Of a DNA stretch of 64,000 nt, positions 59,673 through 64,000 are shown piece by piece. The DNA comes from Cladopsammia gracilis (Eukaryota > Cnidaria > Anthozoa > Scleractinia > Dendrophylliidae): NCBI GenBank assembly GCA_022457155.1, contig JAJGOT010000290.1, forward strand, positions 62,001-126,000, given 5' to 3'. Under the pieces are notes generated by a model, which saw nothing but the letters and a program-made list of their open reading frames with translations, had not been told where the DNA came from and did not search any database. Each line of letters starts with the position of its first letter. Within the stretch, counting starts at the first letter, position 1. Both the position numbers and the translations under genes were made by a program.

Positions 59673-59715
<43 letters not shown>

Positions 59716-60447
59716 TATGTATACAATGTGCCCTATATATATATATATATATAGGAAAAACACTTCTTTTCTAAGCTCCTCATTTTTCCTTTGCGGAGCC
59801 CAAACTTCTTTTCAGTGGCCCAGATAATTATATCCACCTGTAGCAAGCTATAAGTATAAGAAATGCACTGTTACGCTTTGCGCGTTTTTTGATGTTAAGA
59901 CAACTTTATTTTCTGTTTAGAAAGCAAATAGATAAAACAATCAAAATAATAAAACTTTCTATTAAAAAATTTGGCGTGTCCTTAATGTTAAAACAACAGA
60001 AGAGACAAACGCTCTCTTCAGTTTTAACTTTTCACTTTTAGTTTTCGTTTTTAACTTCCACGCAAACCGGACAACTCATCTCAAACTGCCGTTGCTTAAA
60101 ACTACAGTCATCGTTTCAATTATCGTGTTATCATGATTTTCACGGGTTCTTTTGGCAAAAGTCAAGCAAAAGTTTTTCAAAGTTATTATGAAAGAAAATA
60201 GAGTCAACATTGAGCTACGACACTTAATCCTGACACCAGCTGAAATTCAACGTTTTATATGCTTAGTGATATTGCCTGAACGTTCTTCACTGTAAATAAA
60301 ACAGGGTTTAGTTCTTGTGTTAGAAAATTTTATTGCCTAAGTTTTTCCTACGGGTCATTCGTCAAAAGTCACGCAAAATATCTCTTGAAACGTCCTTTTT
60401 TTTGTCTTCTTAGTTTTGATGTTTATCCCAGTATTTTATCATTCCAG

Positions 60448-63400
60448 GCTCTTCTGATAAACAACATCTTCAGACATGTTTGGAAGCTGGTCTTCGCCTG
60501 GCAGATACCAACAACCTTCAGTCAATCTCAATACCAAGTGTAGGCACTGGCGGATATGGCCTGGCCGCGGCGGACTCGGCCCAAGTGACGTTTCAAGCTC
60601 TTAACTCCTTCAGCAGAAGTTGCCAAAACGTCCGTAAAGTACGTGTTGTGGTATATCAAGCTCAAATGGTTCAGGAGTTTTTGCAAGCGCAGCAGAGGCA
60701 AGCAGTGCAAGATGTGGACGAGCAGGAGAGTGACTCCTCTTCAGAAGATTCAGTTGCTAGGCAACCAAGAAAAAACGAAAGCAAATCGAGTGCTATGAAC
60801 GACCACTCTGTGAAAATTTCTGTATCAGGCAAGGACAAGGCAAGCGTCGGTAGAGCGGTGGACGCCTTGAAGAAAGGTTTCTCCGAAGCCTGCACGACTC
60901 AAAAAGTCGAAAGTGAGACCGTCAGTAAACTCTCTCATAAACAGATTGATACTCTGAGAAGAAAAGCCAAGGACCGTGACGTCAGACTTGAAATCGAGGC
61001 CGATGTGGATCGCATTTCGGTGCGGGGTGAACCGACAGAAGTGACGGGCATGGTCGGGGAGATCTGGAACGAGATTAATGAGAGAAATAAGAAGATAAAG
61101 GAACAGGAACAGGCCATGGTGGTTTCGAAGAACATAGAATGGAGTTACGAAATACACGGCCAAAAAATGGTGTTTGTTCTGAAGACAAACGCACAGATTG
61201 AGATGGCGCATATGAAAAAACTACCCACGATACAAATACCTTTGCGTGGAGATGAGTTTGTCATCGATTTGAAAGCTAAAACTGGCCGCGGACGACGAAA
61301 TCATGAAACAATTACACTTTCCAGGAAGCTGAAAGGAGCCGAAGAAGGTAATTGAAAATAAAACTCGCTGCAATTCTGACAAAGCTGTCGAGATAGCTCT
61401 CGTTAGCTTAATACGTACTTGTGACCGAATTCATAAAGACCAATGGTCTTTATGACCAACGCCTTCCTTGGCGTCTTAAGACATACCTATAGAGTAAATA
61501 TCAAAGACCCAAAGGGCCTGTTATTTAAACGAAGTCTGACTTGAACCGCGGCTTAAGACAATTAACGGACCCCTTTATCTGTTCAAAAGTGGGTCATTTT
61601 AAGTGAGAAATTTTTTTATAGTCTGTGTTATATGCCTTCTTTACAATAACTGCGGTTACACGTTGGCACTTTTACCTAGGTAAATTCGAAAGAACAATAG
61701 CCGCGGCACGCTTAAGCGTGCAAGGACTATTGTTAATTCAAATTAAGCGTGCACTGGCTATTGTTGTTTCGAGTTTACCTAGGTAAAAGTTGAAACGTGT
61801 AACCGCAGCTAATATTTACAGTAAACTACGTTTACATATCAAGGTTGGCCAGATTAAAATTGGTTTAGACCACGGTTGTGTTAAACACCGTATAAACTCC
61901 GGCTTTAGTCTTTATATCATGATATCCACTCCTCTCCTCCCCTCCCCGAAGCTCTCTGAGTTCTCTATCCCAGAAGCTTTCTGTGGTCCTAGGTACTAGG
62001 TGTTTCCCTGATCATAATGTATGATACTTCATGTATCCCTTATTGTAATGTATTTAGACATATTGCAGTGTAATTTAGGGTCGGATTACAGTATCTAGGG
62101 TTGAAGCACTGATTTTAGTATTTAGGGTTAAGCACTGATTCTATCGAAATGGTTAGTTTTTTATATATGGTCCGCGCTAGCATCATATTATCTTATATCT
62201 CTTAAAAATTGCGGTTTCTGGCAGCTAGTCCTCGGTGGTGTAGTGGATAGTGTGCATGGAGCAGATCATACGGCCCGGGTTCGATTCCCTAATCTACTGT
62301 TGTTCTATCTTTTATTTCTACTGAAATAAAAACAAAGTGTTTAAAGGGCTATTACGATCAAATTTTTGATTTTGATTTTTTTACATTTTCGTATACTATT
62401 AGACTTCCTTACTCATTTTGCCAAATTTAAATTCATTCCGAACATCAGAAGTCATTTAATTTTAACATTTATTTCCGAGAATTTACGGCCGCCATTAAAA
62501 AACGTTGTTCCAAGGCTTGGTTGCGAATGGGAGAAAGTGACGTAAAAGACTCAAACATACCTCACGGGTTGAAATTATAATAACAATCAGCATAGAAAAT
62601 TGCACGAAGAACAAGTCCAAAGTTTTTGTTGCTTTTCGCGTGATTTTCAATACTTATTGTTATTATAATTTCAACCCGTGAGGTATGTTTGAGTCTTTTA
62701 CGTCACTTTCTCCCATTCGCAACCAAGCCTTGGAACAACGTTTTTTAATGGCGGCCGTAAATTCTCGGAAATAAATGTTAAAATAAATGACTTCTGATGT
62801 TCGTAATGAATTGAAATTTGGCAAAATGAGTAAGGAAGTCTAATAGTACACGAAAATGTAAAAAAATGAAAATAAAAAATTTGATCGTAGTAGCACTTTA
62901 AATACAAAATAATAAGGGATACACCAAGTACATACCTCCCTGGTGTTGAATCTGCCACTAGTCAGCATTAGATCCCATCCGCCTAAACCACCTCGGACAC
63001 TTATTGAGAGTTATATAACGTAATGTCGAGAATTTTATTTTCAATAAATGCTTAAGTGTAAAGAAGAAAATCTAAAATCCCCACTCAGGATTGAACCTGT
63101 GACCTCAGCTAGGCTTAGGCTTACATAGCCTACCATATCAGAGTACCACCTAGCCTCTCGGGTTGTTTAGCCTTAAATTAAACTATGAAACTGCTAACCC
63201 CAACCTCAACTGAAAGCTAACCAGTCACTCCATTATTTAAGTCTCAATAAGGTGTCCGAGGTGGTTTAGGCGGATAGGATCTTATGCTAACCTCTGCCAC
63301 TCGACTTCGTCAGGAAACCTGTGGAAGGTGCATGCATACCAAGCTGGACCTTTTTGCCTCAACCATTAGAATGCGATCGCAGTTGTAACAATTATAAATC

Positions 63401-63971
63401 AACTCTCGAGAGCATAATTGGGCTAATTTGACCTCACACCTTACATCATCCCACTAGTTTATTTGGTCCTACTGGGATCACTAACAATCACATGTTAAGG
63501 TCACTGGCTAGCATCTGGTTGAGGGCCGTACCCGTTTTCAATCGAATGTGTAACGGCAGCGTTTTTACAAATACATTTTGATATTTTTAACCTAATTCTC
63601 TGAAAGACAGAAATTGTTCACCCAAAATTGTGAAGTTAATTGGCTTTTTTAAATAGGAATTGCGCTTCCTAGTAATTGGGCACCAATGCCACCATCAGAG
63701 AAGACTGTACATAAAGTACAGCTCCTCCCAGGATCCTCTGAGTACCAAGATGTCCTGCGCAAGATGCAGGCGACTGCTGGTGGAGTAAACGTTCAGAAAA
63801 TCGAGCGAGTCCAGAATCCTCACCTGTATCAATGTTACATGGTGAGGAAACAGAAAATGGATAAAGACAATGGAGGAAACAGCGAACGACAGCTTTTCCA
63901 TGGAACTGATGGTAAAAATATCAGCCATATCAACGCACAAGGATTTAACAGAAGCTTCTGTGGAGCACACG
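60448..63971 (+). CDS. PARP14-like: Copy F: 3' fragment of a PARP14-like gene (partial, last exon outside window)
   Basis: Two intact exons are seen: 60448-61347 (second half of macro 3, acidic linker, KH-like segment, WWE) and 63657-63971 (first half of the PARP domain with FHGT), both with correct splice sites and phase. The final catalytic exon should lie beyond the window. Upstream, only the intron preceding the macro 3 exon is conserved (from about 59990); no copies of the macro 1-2 or KH exons occur between 54.6 and 60.4 kb. With no start codon it is either a pseudogene fragment, a 3' alternative cassette for gene E, or the end of a gene with an unseen first exon. It shares with E a six-residue gap relative to D in the linker and much of the ART sequence (GIALPxNWAPMPPSEKTV). 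Confidence 0.6.
61510..61905. mobile_element. GCCGGTTATTT-type MITE in F intron, interrupted by a second MITE
   Basis: The outer element (GTTATTTAAACGAAGTCTGA to GGTTGTGTTAAACACCGT) is also present in E at about 52490-52720. In F it is split by the fold-back insertion at 61649-61811. Confidence 0.75.
61649..61811. mobile_element. Nested fold-back MITE (AACAATAGCCGC family)
   Basis: CTGCGGTTACACGT and its inverse, then TTTTACCTAGGTAAA on both sides and AACAATAGCC words, form near-complete arms. The E counterpart lacks it, so it inserted after the E/F split. Confidence 0.85.
62229..62299 (+). repeat. tRNA-derived SINE head
   Basis: TGGTGTAGTGGATAGTG (A-box-like) and CCCGGGTTCGATTCCC (B box and T arm) are tRNA-like, but the acceptor strands do not pair. 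It is best read as a tRNA-derived repeat in the F intron. Confidence 0.6.
62340..62902. mobile_element. Long near-perfect fold-back element (about 249-bp arms)
   Basis: Arms 62340-62588 and 62654-62902 are inverted copies with few mismatches, sharing for example ACGTCACTTTCTCCCATTCG and CGCCATTAAAAAACGTTG, around a 65-base loop. It lies in the F intron and is absent from the E intron. Confidence 0.92.
62971..63283. mobile_element. Compact MITE with a tRNA-like interior
   Basis: The ends GATCCCATCCGCCTAAACCA and TGGTTTAGGCGGATAGGATC continue inwards as inverted CTCGGACACxTTATTGAGA. The interior on the minus strand has GGTTCAATCCTGAGTGGGG, B-box-like. It shares its interior with 503-1246. Confidence 0.85.
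63284..63656. other. Remainder of F intron
   Basis: It matches the E intron at about 52810-53208 (AAACCTGTGGAAGGTGCATxC, TTAGAATGCGATCGCA, TTCTCTGAAAGACAGAA). No other feature. Confidence 0.6.
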
Positions 63972-64000
63972 GTGAGTATTTATAGTCTTTATCGACTACT

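Noticed and set aside
59133..59714. 193-codon minus-strand ORF
   Set aside because: It consists of TA-microsatellite translation (YIYIYI) and a palindrome read through; not a gene.
62229..62299. Possible tRNA gene
   Set aside because: The acceptor strands (TCCTCGG and the 3' side) are not complementary.

Overview
This window looks like animal nuclear DNA, most likely from a cnidarian and probably a stony coral. The genes have many exons with ordinary GT-AG introns, the spacers are AT-rich, and short inverted-repeat transposons, tRNA-derived SINE-like pieces and LINE fragments are dense. The protein families (a PARP14-like macro/WWE/ART protein, a one-exon rhodopsin-type receptor, an Efg1 rRNA-processing factor) fit an anthozoan. 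The species call is inference; the gene content is read from the sequence.

Layout. 1-3.5 kb: repeats only. 3.59-4.67 kb (minus): a single-exon class A GPCR. 5.4-6.3 kb: several fold-back elements. 6.90-13.30 kb (minus): an eight-exon Efg1-like gene whose exon phases all join (264 aa). 13.5-16.2 kb: repeats. 16.25-21.81 kb (minus): a six-block gene, here 'C', with two UBA/CUE-like helical modules, a 47-residue proline-rich repeat and a PARP catalytic domain. 24.7-37.15 kb (plus): gene 'D', a nine-coding-exon PARP14-like gene (2122 aa) arranged head-to-head with C. 46.24-54.57 kb (plus): gene 'E', a tandem copy of D lacking the first roughly 545 residues. 60.4-64 kb (plus): copy 'F', which begins inside the third macro domain and runs off the window before its last exon. 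Between D and E lie a large spacer, part of which is duplicated between E and F, and LINE remnants next to the E breakpoint.

How the genes work together. C, D, E and F form one local family of predicted mono-ADP-ribosyltransferases with a His-Tyr-Ile triad. D joins an N-terminal UBA/CUE-like module, an RG-rich region, two RRM-like domains, KH-like repeats, three macro domains, WWE and ART. C keeps only the UBA-like modules and ART, while E and F keep progressively less of the D N terminus. In vertebrates this family (PARP10/14/15) takes part in innate immunity and host-virus conflict. An IRF/ISRE-like motif lies near the inferred 5' UTR exon of D, and a stronger triple-GAAA motif lies in the duplicated spacer upstream of E (degenerate before F). 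This suggests, but does not prove, an inducible immune ADP-ribosylation cluster that is still being remodelled by duplication, truncation and sequence exchange.
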